Shown: in pieces, positions 11,856-23,882 of the stretch
Position numbering within the stretch: position 1 is the stretch's first letter
Layout: every line of letters begins with the position of its first letter
Assembly (NCBI GenBank): GCA_029204225.1
Contig: MU831964.1
Coordinates: 1-64,000, forward strand
Direction: 5' to 3'
From: Diphasiastrum complanatum
Taxonomy: Eukaryota > Streptophyta > Lycopodiopsida > Lycopodiales > Lycopodiaceae
DNA length: 64,000 bases
The notes under the pieces: generated by a model
Told to the model about the DNA's origin: nothing
Database searches by the model: none
What the model saw: only the letters and a program-made list of their open reading frames with translations
Translations under genes and position numbers: made by a program

Positions 11856-14596
11856 TGTGAATATAGGTGACCGAAAATCGTTGAAGTACTAGTCATGAAT
11901 GTCGCTTTTGGTCTGAGGTAGCTTTGCCTTTGTTCTTCAGAGAGTCGTTTGCACTTGTCGTTTTCTGCCGATACTTGAGCAAGTAGCGAGATCAGAGAAC
12001 AAAAACTTTACCACAAGTCATTGGAAGGATCCACAGGGCACCGGGAGAATCAGTAGGCAGGTAGGCTTTGTAGGTCGCAAACAGCTGCTATGCAACTGTG
12101 GGCAACGCTTGCATCAGTGGACAAGTCGCAACAGGTCCAGCATATCTGATTTTCCGCTCAGAGGTCGGATTTTCCTTCTCTTAGAAATCGTGCTTGGAGG
12201 CTGGAACCAACTAGGCAGGTTGCAAACAAGTGGAACAGGCAGACGCAGACAACTGTAGACAGTGATCAGAGGTGTGTAGGCAGACTTCCGTAGACAGACA
12301 AGTAGAGAAGGTGGCCTCCAGCGAGCACCAAGAGAGCAGAGGACAGACGGGCAGATCGCAGGGCCTACAATGCAAAACACATGGCAAGCAGGGCAGCGAT
12401 GAGCTGCAGGCAGCCAGCAGGTAGGTTGCAAACCTCAGATAGGCAGTCCACAAACAGGGCAGACATGCCGCAGGCAGGTGTAGGCAGCGAGGAGTAGGAG
12501 TAGGCAGATCGAGGCAGGCAGAAACGGCCGCAGACAGACAGAAAACAGCCGCTCCGAGGACACACAGAGGGCAGAGGCTGTGAGCAATTGATGAGGCATC
12601 CTCCAGTGAGATGTGACAACAATTGCACAAAGAGGTATAAGCCTTCTCCACAACTTCTTGCTTTGAGGATAACAAGTACACGATGCACATTCACCAATCA
12701 ACCTCTCAACGGTTACTAAGCATCAGTTGACATTCACTCATCTCCAAACAACCATGCCGTTCTTTCAACACTACAACACAAGGTGATTGCTTTTCAATCA
12801 CACATCCTAATACGAAGTAAACCAAAAATAGAAGTAACACACATTTGCATTCGATAATGGCATTAATCCTTCAATGGACCAGAATCTCTCAAACATATGA
12901 TGAACAATGATAGTCACCTCACAAACAAATGCAAACACTAAACCCTCTAAAGCATTGAAACCCTCCAACTCTCAACACATTCAACCATCCATCAAGGAGC
13001 AAGAAGCAAACATCCACTATCCTTCTGATGTGTGAGAGACTACCACCACAACCTAAAACAAAAGTAAGATAACAAGAAGTAACTACCTTAACGCCAAAAA
13101 CACTAATCAATGAAACACCCACTCACCCTCTCCCTCAAGCATAACATTACTCCCAAAACTACTTAACACCACTCTCAAAATAGGTAACCACAAAACCACT
13201 AACCTTTTTTCCACAACATCATGCAACACAATGATCAACCCACCAAACAACCAATTGTAAGAAACTACAACCGTTCAATCAACCATACTATGTTTCACCA
13301 CCCCACAATCTTGCACTTGGTACAAAACCTAACATCCTCATTCAAACAACTAGCATTGAGCAACTAACATTCACAATAACAAAGTGGACCTAACCAACAA
13401 GCCCTCTCATTCAAACAATCTCTCAATAATACTAACACCCAAAAGCACTAACTCACAAATACACTAACATCCAAATACACTAACTCTCAACACACATCCA
13501 CAAATACAAAGAGTTGGCTCCTTTTATAGGAAAACCCAAGTGTCCCCCTTCAAAATGAGGCTTTGCCAAAATTCATGCCCTTCAATCCCTCTTTGCCATT
13601 TGTCCTCAACCCATTTGATAGTACACCTAGTGGCCTCCATAAGAGAGTGGGGGAGTGGTGCATTCAAGGCTCTCTTCCCAAACTAGCCAAGATGCCATTT
13701 TTGTCAAAAGCTAGGTAGGCCATTCAAGTTTCCCCTTTTGTACCCCTAGAAGCCCAAAATGTCAATGGCTAGTGGGTGTACCTCCCAATTTTAGCCTCCA
13801 AGGTGTTTTGGCATTTAATATTCAAATTTTGGGTGAGGCCCTTTTTCAACCCCTATTTTTAGTAGGCGGCCTTCATTTTTTCTTTGGGTACTTTCGTTTT
13901 TGGCTTTCTTCGATTTTTCAAGGGCCGTGCGCCTACTGCTCATTTGTCTGGATTTTCGGCATTTTGGGTAACCACTTGGCCTGCACATTTCGTTAATTGC
14001 CCGTAAATTGTCCAAACTTTGCCGTTAGGGTTTCTGTGACTCCTTGACACTGAATTTATATTACCCGGTCCCATTTTTACCCGAAACTTTTCTTTCTCGG
14101 TTTTTTTTTTTCTGTGGTTGACTTTTTCAGCATTCATGACTAGGGCTCCCACGACAACATGGTTTCCCTGAAAAATACACTGAGTGATCATATATTAGTA
14201 AAAATGGACTCAGTACATGGTGAGATTTTAGCACGGTCATACCGACTATTTTACACTGGCCATTTTTTGAAAAGCCGTAAAATATTTACCGGCCATTTCT
14301 AAGGCCGCAAAATTTGCTCTAGCCTCATTTAGGACGGGCTGGGACCCAATTCTAGGTGGACCGGCACTTTTGGCTCGGTCTTTACAAAAATTGACCACAA
14401 AATATTTTTGACGGTTTTTTTGAAAGTCAGTTTCTTATTGTGTCTAGCCACTTTAGGGCGGGTTGGGACCAAATTCTAAGGCAAATTTGTGCCGATTTTT
14501 CTCTAATAACATGGTTTTACATGCTAATTTTTTCAATTATTGCAAACTTAAACTTCAATATTAGCCCGATATTCTGTGCGGAAATATCGGCTAACA
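11856..14596 (+). mobile_element. 2.74-kb LTR-type repeat, copy A
   Basis: The unit begins TGTGAATATAGG and ends ATCGGCTAACA. It is homologous along its length to copy B (36709-45920, opposite strand), and similarity stops abruptly at both ends in both copies. TG...CA termini, and in copy B a primer site immediately after the CTAACA end, identify it as a long LTR of a gypsy-type element. Copy A has no primer site after it, no purine tract before it, and no 5-base target duplication (CTCGG against CAAGA). It is either a solo LTR whose flanks have been rearranged or the rest of a deleted element. Its right edge abuts an open copia frame at 14597. Overlapping antisense frames at 12114-12701 result from a stop-poor strand. 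Confidence 0.8.
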
Positions 14597-16917
14597 CAAG
14601 AACAAGGAACAGAATCGAAGCAAACCTTCAGCTTCAAATTTTGTCGAAGACAAAGCAGAATGCTCCAGAGCAGTAGAAGACAAGATGACAAGAAACTCAG
14701 CAGCATATGTTTGTGCTGATCTATGTTGTTCATCAAATTCGAAAATTCGAGAAGTAGTACTTGATTCGGGAGCCACCTCACATTTTGGTTCCTTGAAACA
14801 AATTTTGTCCGAGTATAAGAAAACAAATTATTCGAGATTCATTATACTTGGAGACGGTTCTATGCATGTAGTTGATGGAACTGGTGTACTGTGGTTAGAC
14901 ACGCCGCAAGGTGACAAGAAACTGGAGGAAGTTCTCTATGTTCCTACCCTTGATAAAGATCTTCTATCCGTAGCAAAGATAGTCGACATAGGAATGTCAG
15001 TAACCTTCACAAGGGACTCTTGTAAATTGTTCAATGAAGATTCTGATAACCTAGTTGTTAAAGGTAATAGAGAAGGTAATTTGTATCACTTGAGCATTAG
15101 AACTCGAGTCGAAGAAGCAAATCATGCTCAAGAATTGACAGATATTCTGTGCACAAGAGATTATGTCACATGAACATGGAAGCCTTGTACCAAGCCAACA
15201 AGAGTCAGAGAATCGAAGGAGTTGAAATCAAGAGTCGAGATATTCAAACTACCTGCAAATCTTGTCTTAAAGGCAAAATAACTCGAACACCTTTCAGTAA
15301 AGATGTTTATAAAGCAACCAAGGCACTAGAAATTGTACATTCGGATATCTATGAAGCATTTGAAGTATTGTGTTTAGGTGATGCAAAATACTTCATAACG
15401 TTTATTGATGACTTCAGCAAGTTCGTTGTAGTATACTTTATTTGTACAAAATCAAAAGCTTTCGAGAAATTCGTTGAGTATACGAATTGGACTGAGAAGC
15501 AGACATGCAACAAGTTGAAGCAAATTCGCACAAATCATGGAGGTGAGTACATTTCGAACAAATTCAAAACTTTCTATACTGATTGAGGTATTATGCATAG
15601 GAAGAATGCATCATACACACCTCAGCACAATGAAATTGCTGAACGAAAAAATTGTACACTAATGGAAGCTGCCAGGTGTATGATGGCTCATGAAAAAACA
15701 CCAAAGCAGTTGTGGGTAGAAGTAGTGGCTACGTCGAACTATCTTCATAATCGAATTCTGAAATCTCGAATACCGGATAAAACTCCTCACAAAATATGGT
15801 GGAAGTCGAAGCCAAATCTGGCTCATGTTTGGACATTTGGATGTGCAGTTTATATGCGCATACCAGACAAATTGAGAAAGAAACTCGATGAAAAGATAGA
15901 ACAAGGTTTTTTGGTAGGATTTGAGTTACATTCATCATATTATTGAGTCTACATACCCGAAACTGGTAGAATAAAAGTAGTTCAAGATGTCAAATTCAAT
16001 GAGTCAAAGTACATAGCAGACAGTGACTTAATTGGCTATGAAATTCTCAAGACTTATTATGAGTTACCAACAAAAGAAGCAAAGCAAGCAGATGATAAAC
16101 AAGAATTACCAGATTCAGAGGGAGTTAAAGATCGAGTACCTGAATGACTCGAATCACCAGTTTGAATTCAGACAGAACAGGTCGAACCGGAAAATATAGA
16201 ATTGAATTCGAGACCTATACAAACTATGAGAAGATCTGATAGACAAAGAAAACTACCTGTAAGGTTTGGTCAGGACGTTTCAACAAATATAGCCATCGAA
16301 TTTAGCCATTTGAGAAAGCTAATGATGGACCAAATAAAGATCATTGGATTCAAGCAATGCAGGATGAAATGTCATCAATGTATAAGAACAATCATTGGAC
16401 ACTTGCACCTATACCTGATGGAAGAAAGCTAGTTAAATGCAAGTGGATCTACAAGATCAAAACAAGTCCTGATGGAGATAAAATCAGATACAAAGCAAGG
16501 TTGGTTGCGAAAGGTTTTTCACAGAAATATGAGATCGACTACACTGATACTTTCTCATCAGTAGTCAAACACACATCATTTTGCTTGTTATTTGCTTATG
16601 TAGTGGCTCATGATCTCAAAATCCATATTGTGAGTGAGAAAACTACTTTCCTGCATGTAGAATTAGAAGAAGGTTTATTCATGGATCAACGACTTGGTTT
16701 TATAAGCCAAGAATATCCAGAATTCAGATGTCAGATGAATAAAAGCATCTATGGTCTAAAACAAGCAGCCAAACAATGGTATAGAAAGAAGGATGAAGCA
16801 TTACGTTCTTTAGGCTTCGAACTTTTATTTGTTGAGTCGAATGTCTATATCAAACATGTCAAAGATGAAATTATCATTCTAGTTGTTTATTTTGATGACA
16901 ACCTTCGCACGACTGAC
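14597..16917 (+). pseudogene. Decayed Ty1/copia pol (protease, integrase, RT)
   Basis: An open frame from the repeat border gives the protease motif VLDSGATSHFG at about 14757-14790. It continues to an integrase zinc region (CHMNMEALY...CKSCLKGK), integrase core (VHSDIYEAF, NHGGEYISN, HNEIAERKN) and RT (CKWIYKIK, YKARLVAKGFSQ, YGLKQAAKQWY, YFDD). Damage: a base is missing near 15150, TGA stops occur at about 15584, 15944, 16144 and 16162, and there is a frameshift near 16310. The second integrase Asp reads NHGGEY in place of the usual D. Gag is cut off at the left by copy A, and RT ends near 16917 without RNase H or LTR. The family differs from the element at 38306: RT has YFDD and the DNA is rich in TCGA/CGAA words. 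Confidence 0.85.
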
Positions 16918-17040
16918 AATAGCTCCAGGGTACTGTCCCAAACCTGCATAGAACTACTAATCAGATCTTGAAAAATCTCAAAAAAAACTATAAAAATTTA
17001 AGATTCCCTTGAAAGAATAAAAAAAAAATTAGATCTTTAT

Positions 17041-17690
17041 AAGAACCCTCATATACCTCTCTGAAGTTCCATCTTAGTGACACCAGGGCACATAGAAACT
17101 TCAAAGGTTAATTCCTAGTATAAGTGCTTTTGCGAAGGTTCTCTAGTTAAAAAAGATGGAAAAATAAGGTGAAACCCTCACAAACACCCAAATTTTCAAT
17201 TCTAGTGGCCAAGAACCTTCATAGAGAATTTTGAAGTTCCATATCAATGAAACAAAGACACATAAGAGCCTACGAAGGTTAGTTTGATTCCAATGAGCAA
17301 AAAATTGGATTTGAGTGCCTAAAAATCACTAAAATCAGAAGATCCATCAAATCCTCATAGAAGTAACCTTCGCAGACCATCCCAATGTCTTCAAAATGCC
17401 TTTTTCCATCAGTGATGAAGCCTACAAATGTTAGTTGCTAGAGATGACTCATTTGTGACAAAAAAAAAGTGCTTTTGAAGCCTCAAAGACAACCATAACA
17501 TCTTTATCTATATGAAAGAACCTTCCCCCCTTGAAATAGAGCCAGCTCCACACTAGATCTAGCTCCTGACAAGCCTGCAAAGGTTAATTCCCAACAGATC
17601 TGAAGAAATCAAGATTTTTGACTACAAAATAGTGAAAGAACCTTCGCACAGCCAATTTCTCACACGAGTAACCTTCGTAGATGAGATCAA
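17041..17690 (+). repeat. Degenerate tandem repeat, about 150-170-bp units with AACCTTCG/GAAGGTT pairs
   Basis: Four to five diverged units start near 17041, 17211, 17362, 17517 and 17637. Each begins with AAGAACCTTC or AGTAACCTTCG. The first four carry, about 50-60 bases on, GCCT-C-AAGGTTAATTCC or variants. The start and the inner motif are inverted relative to each other, so each unit could fold. The array lies just before the gypsy gag relic and is probably part of that element's leader or LTR. Confidence 0.65.
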
Positions 17691-17939
17691 TAGTTAGATA
17701 TGCACCAAATCCAGCTACTTTGAAAATATCAGGCCAATCAAAGCAAAGATCAAAAAGTTATCAAGGAAAAACCACCGTAAGAGGCCTAAAATTACACTTT
17801 CGGCCATCTAGACTGATTAGATTCCTAAAGATCCAGATTGAATTCCACAAATTTATCAAGATCCAGTTAACCTGGACATCTTCGTCGAATGAATCTGAGA
17901 TCTGGACGATCAGTACCGAGAAGGATTGCAAATCAAGCC

Positions 17940-19230
17940 CCAAACCTACCTAGAGTAGCAGCCGCTCAAATCGAGGCAGAATTAAAACCAGCATAACTGA
18001 ATCCAATGGACCCACATGTTCCTGTTGCACCCCTTCAAGCAGTTTGGAGAGCACCTCAACTCGAGATGCCAAAATATGATGGATTGTCAGATCCAGTCAG
18101 ATTCTTCCATATCTATGAGCAAGCGTATGAGATCTATGGCGAGTAGACACCGGCGGAAAAGTTGATGTCATTTCCAATGTCACTGATTACATCAACGCAG
18201 GACTGGTTCTTTAATCTCTCAAATGAAAAAAGTCCACTGGAAAGGGGTTAAAACGGCTCTCATCATGCGCTTTAAACCAAGAAAGTTTCTAGAAGACCTG
18301 TTTCTCCTGTTGAGCAAGGTCAAAATGGGAAAGAGAGAAAGGGTCAGGGACTACATTGAACAGGTCAAGCATTTAAGATCCGAATGCAATGTAGCCCTAA
18401 CTCCCAATCATGCAGTCATTATGTGGTTCCTCACGGGGTTACCACAAAGTATCAGAAGAGAGCTGAAAAGATGAGAGCAGTATGCTACATTGCAAGAAGC
18501 AATGGAAGACGCCATCAGGGAAGAAGATGAGGGTCCAGACGATAGATCATATCCGATCAACTACCCATAATCATTCTCCTTCGGTAGCATCATCATCCAG
18601 TGCTTCCAACATATCAACATATCTGCTGATGGAGCAAATGACAAAGCTACACAAGCAGCAGATGGAACAACTTACGACGGCGTAGTTTGATCAGAAACTG
18701 AAGGCCTTTTAGGGAGCTGTAGCACCAACTCCAAATCCATCGGATAGAATCAACTATTGTATCTTCGATGAGAAAACATATGGTGTCCGGTTTGCACCCA
18801 GAACCATCTTATTCCTACCATCAGAGAGCATCAAATTTGGCACCACGGTATGGAGCACCAATGAATCAGCAGCGCATGGCACTACCTGCACCACCTAGGC
18901 TAGCTAACAATCAAGTGGCTCATGTAGATTTGGTAGCGGTAGAACAAGAACCACCACTCCAACCTGAGTAGCAGCAGTGGTACGTTTCAAATGAGGCGTT
19001 TGTCGATCTGGCAATCAAAGAATACTATGCAACCTACGCTGCGCAACCTCAACATCAGGGAGGTAGGATCTATAGCTGCTATGGATGCGGCGAAGGCCAC
19101 ATAATTGTTGAATGTCCTTATAAGGGACAGTATATGGCCTTTTGTAGAGAATGAGAATATGGGCATTGCTACAAGAATTGCCCGGTTAACATTAGAGAAA
19201 ATATGGGCCCAAAGAGGGCCCTATAAGAAA
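17940..19230 (+). pseudogene. Ty3/gypsy gag relic with two zinc knuckles
   Basis: From about 18000 the translation reads as a gypsy gag: APQLEMPKYDGLSDPVRFF, then MSFPMSL, then RPRKFLEDLF-like and KMGKRERVRDYIEQV. Near 19080-19180 two zinc knuckles occur: CYGCGEGHIIVEC (one residue shorter than CX2CX4HX4C) and CRE-stop-EYGHCYKNC, where the second Cys codon is TGA. There are other in-frame stops (TAG at about 18148) and frame changes near 18215 and 18475. The style and the RNase H downstream suggest a Tat/Ogre-type element. The rest of that element may be the fragments at 27400-28740 and 32380-35561, separated by later insertions; this is inference. Confidence 0.75.
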
Positions 19231-19592
19231 TGCCATGTAGGAGAGAGAAAAAACACTATAAAGTAATAATAATATCATTTTCTAACTTCTTTACGCATTT
19301 GCTCGCACTACTTTCCATGTAAATGAATGCACGTTAGTTTAGTCACATCAAACTTCACTGATGCTTAACCATAGTTAAAATATAATTTTTCAAAATGCTA
19401 AAATATTCCCTCCCAATAGTTGGGAACACTCAAAAATTTGAATTAGGAGTGAAATTTCTGAAAAAAGCCTTCGCCATCTCTATCTCCAGGGCCAAAACAA
19501 GTGTTTAGCACCATCTTTATCTCCAGCAGAGTCGTTAGTGCCATCTCCAGCTTTGTTATTGTAATTGTGTTGTTTGTTACTATACTACTATA
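19231..19592. other. Spacer before the transposase-like gene; possible element end
   Basis: No gene. The stretch 19197-19231, just at its left edge, resembles 53457-53491 at about 30 of 35 positions (ATATGGGC-CAAAG-GG-CCCT-TAAG). It could be the end of a mobile element, but no inverted partner was found. Confidence 0.35.
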
Positions 19593-22450
19593 TTGATGAC
19601 AAAGCTTTATCATCTTCATGTGGATCTGTCACTAGAATATGCTTCGCTCAAGACAAGAAATTCAAAGCAACCCAAATTGTCAACTTCTGATATGGTCCAA
19701 TACAGGGAGGAAAAGCTAAAGGCTGTAGATTTGTGGTCATCAGGAACATTGTATCCTATTGATCCATGTTCATTGCAACATCTAGATTTTCATTCGGTGA
19801 GTCAGTTAATAATCTATATGTGTCATGGTAAAAATGGCCTTTTGGGTTACTATGAGAATTTGATGCTCTATGGGAATGCACATTCAATGCAAAGAATACA
19901 TTATTTGGAAGAGGAATCAAGGAAAATATCAAAGGAGTGGGAAGAAAAATCTACAAAGATGAAACTTTGTTTGGATGAAAATGAGATGCTCAAGAAGGAG
20001 ATCCAAAGGTTGAAATCTTCTTTGCATCATTATACAACTAGTAATGATGAGATAAAAACTGCATTTCAATCCATGCGTATCTCATATTTGTCTCTTGTTA
20101 AAGATATGGACGTGCTCAACAAAAAGGTCCGAAGCAACAAGAGGAAAAGACTGGTAGTCAAGGATATATGTGATCTATCATCCAAAGGAGGTCATAGAAA
20201 AAGACGAATCCGTGTATTCAAGTAAGCTATAGCTTATTTGGTATTGAGTATTGCTTGAACTTTTTGATTCACTAATTTTGTTATTTATTCATTCAAAACT
20301 TTCTGTTGATTTGCTTATTATATATTGTTGTGAATACTATGATTGTCCTAATTTCTACTGACATTTTCATGAACATTATGTTTGCAATGCAGATCAGCAT
20401 TGGTTGTTGAAGACCATTTGGCCGATGAGATCTCAATTGGAAACTCACTAGGCTCTATCTTGACTTCTAAATCTATGAAATCAATGTTAAATAATAACAA
20501 AATGAAAAAGATTAAGGCTTCAGTTACTGATAGCATATGGATGAAGTTGGAAAAATATTAGACACTACATTGCTTCAGGGAGCATGTGACTTTTCTAGCA
20601 TCAGTAGGGAAGCATATGCAACAATGTTTAAGATGATAAAGGAGGCATTTGCACAGGTAAATATTAAAAAGTTTCCAATCCCACGACCATTTCATCTTAA
20701 AAAAAAGAGGGACATGTTAAACCAAGGTATGCAAACAATAGTTGATAATCCATCTCATATCAATGAAGTGTATTGCTCGAAAGGAGAAAGTCTAGCTTAT
20801 AACAATTTCGGACATTTATTTATTGACATTAATCAGTTATTAACATTCATCATAAATTTTTACGGTATTACAAATGAGAATGTCAATAACAAGTTGATAG
20901 TTGTTCTCAAGTTAGATGAGTCTGAAATTATAAAAGGACAAAAAATGAAAAGGGTCAGTCTCACGATCATGAATGTAGCACTTTCAAATTCAGAAGACTC
21001 AGAAGGCCTCAATTTCAGTGTTCAATTAGAAAATGATGTCTGGTGGTTGGCAACATTTCAGGTATAGTAGTTCCTTCGCATAATAAATAGGGATAATCAT
21101 TTGAATATGGATTTCATATGGAAAATCTTCTCTGTGTTAATATTATGAGGCTAATCACGTTATTGTATTCTCTTATAGGTGATGAAAGAAGACCATGACA
21201 TTCTCTCATGTATATTTAATAGAACATAAAAAATCACATGGAGGGAGTTCCACTCAATATTCCTGGAACTGGCACTTTCAACATTGAATGGCATTTAGCA
21301 GGAGATCTGAAGACATTAAAATGTATGTTCAATGTATCTCATAGCTCTAACTCTAAACACCCTTGTTTGTACTGCATGAAAACAACAAAACACATGACAA
21401 GGAGTACAAGAATATCAAGAGATCGATCGCGAGAAGATCCTAATTGGAAATCTATGCTACCGATTCCTCTACGAAATGTTCGTATTTGTACATTGCATGC
21501 AGAGGTGCATATCATAGAAAAAATAATATATCTTCACATCTTGTTTGCATGGAATTCCGAGCCAGAGGCCTCTACAAAGGAAGCTATTTCCAAATTAGAG
21601 GATGTGTTGTCCAAAGCAAGCTTACATAAAGGCCACGTTAAAATTAAAAAATATGACAAACTATCAGGTAAAACAGGAAATATTCCATGCAAGCCGAGCA
21701 TTGGAGGATCTAAAGCTCGAAGATTTTTATCAAATTGTTCTGGCAAACAATCCAAGGTTCAATATACGGTTTGGAAAGAAATTATTGCAGCAACTCAAGA
21801 TTTCGAAGAAGAAGGTTCTAGTCTTATACACAGAGTAGAAGTTTGGAAAAAGTTAGACAACATGTGAAATACTTGAGAAAAGATAAATATTCAAATATTG
21901 ATATACAAATGATACAGAAAACAACCAATGAATTTGTGGATGCAGTTCAAAATGCATGCGTTGTTGATCATATAACACATTAGATGGTAAAATTTTGATT
22001 TTACATTACGATAGACAAATATGTGCAATTAAATTAGATACTTTTGGTACTGATTTAGATTATGTTTTTATGACATGCATCACATCTTACGACATCATTC
22101 GACATTCTTTGCAAGAAATAGTGGAAGTCTTAGCATATGGTCATTGCAAGGAATGGAAAAGTCTCATTGGCAGACAAGAGCGACATTTCATAAAAGTACA
22201 CAACATGGTGGGACAAGCACAAAAAATAGCTATATACTGCAACTTTTCCAATGGTTTTACAGAAGAATCTAAATTCGTCATAATACAAAATCGACGGATT
22301 ATAAAAAATTTCAAAAAGCATGCCAATTTATGCAAGCCAGTAGGCTATAGACACACAATAAAATTTTGTATATTAAATAGAAATATTAAAATACAATTCA
22401 ACAGAATATCTAATCTGCTTCCGATATTTTCTCCAATAAAAGTTGCAACT
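19593..22450 (+). pseudogene. Decayed multi-exon transposase-like gene of an uncharacterised family
   Basis: Exon 1 (19593 to about 20220) encodes about 210 residues ending in a long coiled coil (LEEESRKISKEWEEKSTKMK...) and a basic tail. A GTAAGC donor follows. Exon 2 starts after TGCAG at 20391 and ends at 21061 before GTATAG. Exon 3 starts at 21179. It contains WHLAGDLKTLKCMFNVSHSS, then KHPCLYCMK (a CxxC pair), IPLRNVRICTLHA, and further on LQGMEKSHWQTRATFHKS with TQHGG. I associate this layout with large uncharacterised, transposase-like proteins in plant and animal genomes, but cannot name the family. Damage: frameshifts at about 20555 (A run), 21225, 21850 and 22000, and a stop at about 21229. 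The exon borders imply it was once a spliced gene. Confidence 0.6.
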
Positions 22451-22831
22451 TAGAATCATGCAACAATTTTCTTCTTTCGTATGGATCCAATAGCTCATAG
22501 TTTTCATGCTTACTCAGATCAACGTAAGTAGCATACAATGCAAAATGAGATGATCTGAACATGGAATTTACTGGTCCATATCCTAAAATTTTAACCGCAA
22601 TGGTTTTCTTTACATAAAATTATTTTATGCACCTTATTGAAATTATGTCCTCCAAGAAAATGAGACAGTGCCTTGATTGCCATAATCATAGTCTCACCAT
22701 GTTGATGAAACTTTGAATGGACAACACTTATCTCATTATTCTTGAAGAACTTCAGATAGTGCCCCAGTGCATGATCTCTTGAAAATTCTCCAGCAGAAGA
22801 TCTCTGCCCTCCTCAACGAATTGCGGAATCA

Positions 22832-23750
22832 TCAAGGAAAATTGTTTTCTGAAATGATAAAAAACAAAGTAAGCTCTAGTATATAATTAGACATAACGAA
22901 TCTACTAGTACATGATAAGATACAAAAACGTACGCATTCGGCTTTGTCTTCCCTGATTACTGTCTCTCCATCAATATTATGTCCACCTTTTGATGTCAAT
23001 ATTGTTGGTGAATAAACAGTTGGTTGTGGAAAACCAAGTTGACTTTGGATTCTAAGAAAGTCCTCCTTAGAAGATAGATCATCTTCTTTGTTGCGCATTT
23101 CCTCCACAGCCATTTTCAAGCAATCTTTCCCTGAATAAAACTTATCATTATGTATTATCGTCAACACCAGGGAGAAGATCATTAGCATCAAAATCAATTA
23201 TATCCAAAAATTCATCAAGCTCTTTGCTCAAAATGCAAAGACTCTCAGCTTCAGTGAAGTAAAAAAGATCCAATATATCCGATATTGTCAAAAAAAAATT
23301 ATTATCTATATTATAATTAGGCAAAGTGATCAAAGATTTATCATAAGGAGAAAGGGTAGTGGGTGTTCTAGGGCCTATAAACGATGTCCTATTTCAAGCA
23401 GGATCAAAATCAGAACAATCATCTAAATTAACGCTCGTATCAATAAAAAAAATATCTATATCTACAATCTTTGACTTTTCAGACTTTGTACCACTAGAAG
23501 AAGCAGCTTCAGAAGTGGAAGGGATTGCCTCCAAATCATCAGGCGTGTCACCATCATGCCAACGAATTTCGTCATTCTCAAAAGGCTTCGGGACCGATAT
23601 TCTAGTCTGCATGTTGATAATGCCAGCACCTCCAGAGACCTGCCTCTGGATAGAACCGATTTGCCGACTATCTCTAGGAGGAAGATGAAGCAGCCTGTCC
23701 CCAAGAAGACTGGATCTTGAAGGACAGCTGCTTCCCTTTCTCCTAGACAT
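22832..23750 (-). pseudogene. Unknown minus-strand gene relic, acidic protein
   Basis: From ATG at 23750 one frame runs to 23148 with a single TGA at 23394-23396. It has a basic Ser/Arg-rich start, a Ser/acid-rich middle (PSTSEAASSSGTKSEKSK) and an acidic end (ELDEFLDIIDFDAND). A second stretch, KDCLKMAVEEMRNKEDDLSS to VIREDKAEC, at about 23130-22935 ends at a good GTACGT donor and is in another frame, so either a short intron or a frameshift separates them. I do not recognise the protein. It is divergent from the + strand gene starting at 23883, with only 132 bases between, suggesting a shared promoter region when alive. Confidence 0.45.
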
Positions 23751-23882
23751 ATTCCGGCCAAGAGACCCCGTATCTTCCTGAGCTCTGAGTCAAATGCTAA
23801 AGAATTTGACTCGGACTGAGAATCTTCACCCCTTCCTCCTCCTGTTATTCGTCTAGCTCCTCTACAGATTTCATCACCAAAA

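Noticed and set aside
12114-12701. Overlapping antisense frames (up to 159 codons), repeated at 45075-45662
   Set aside because: Three frames are open at once on a C/T-rich strand with repeated CTGCCT/CCTGC words, and they run antisense to the LTR. The proteins are Cys/Leu/Pro low complexity. Open frames are explained by composition and by homology of the two LTR copies.
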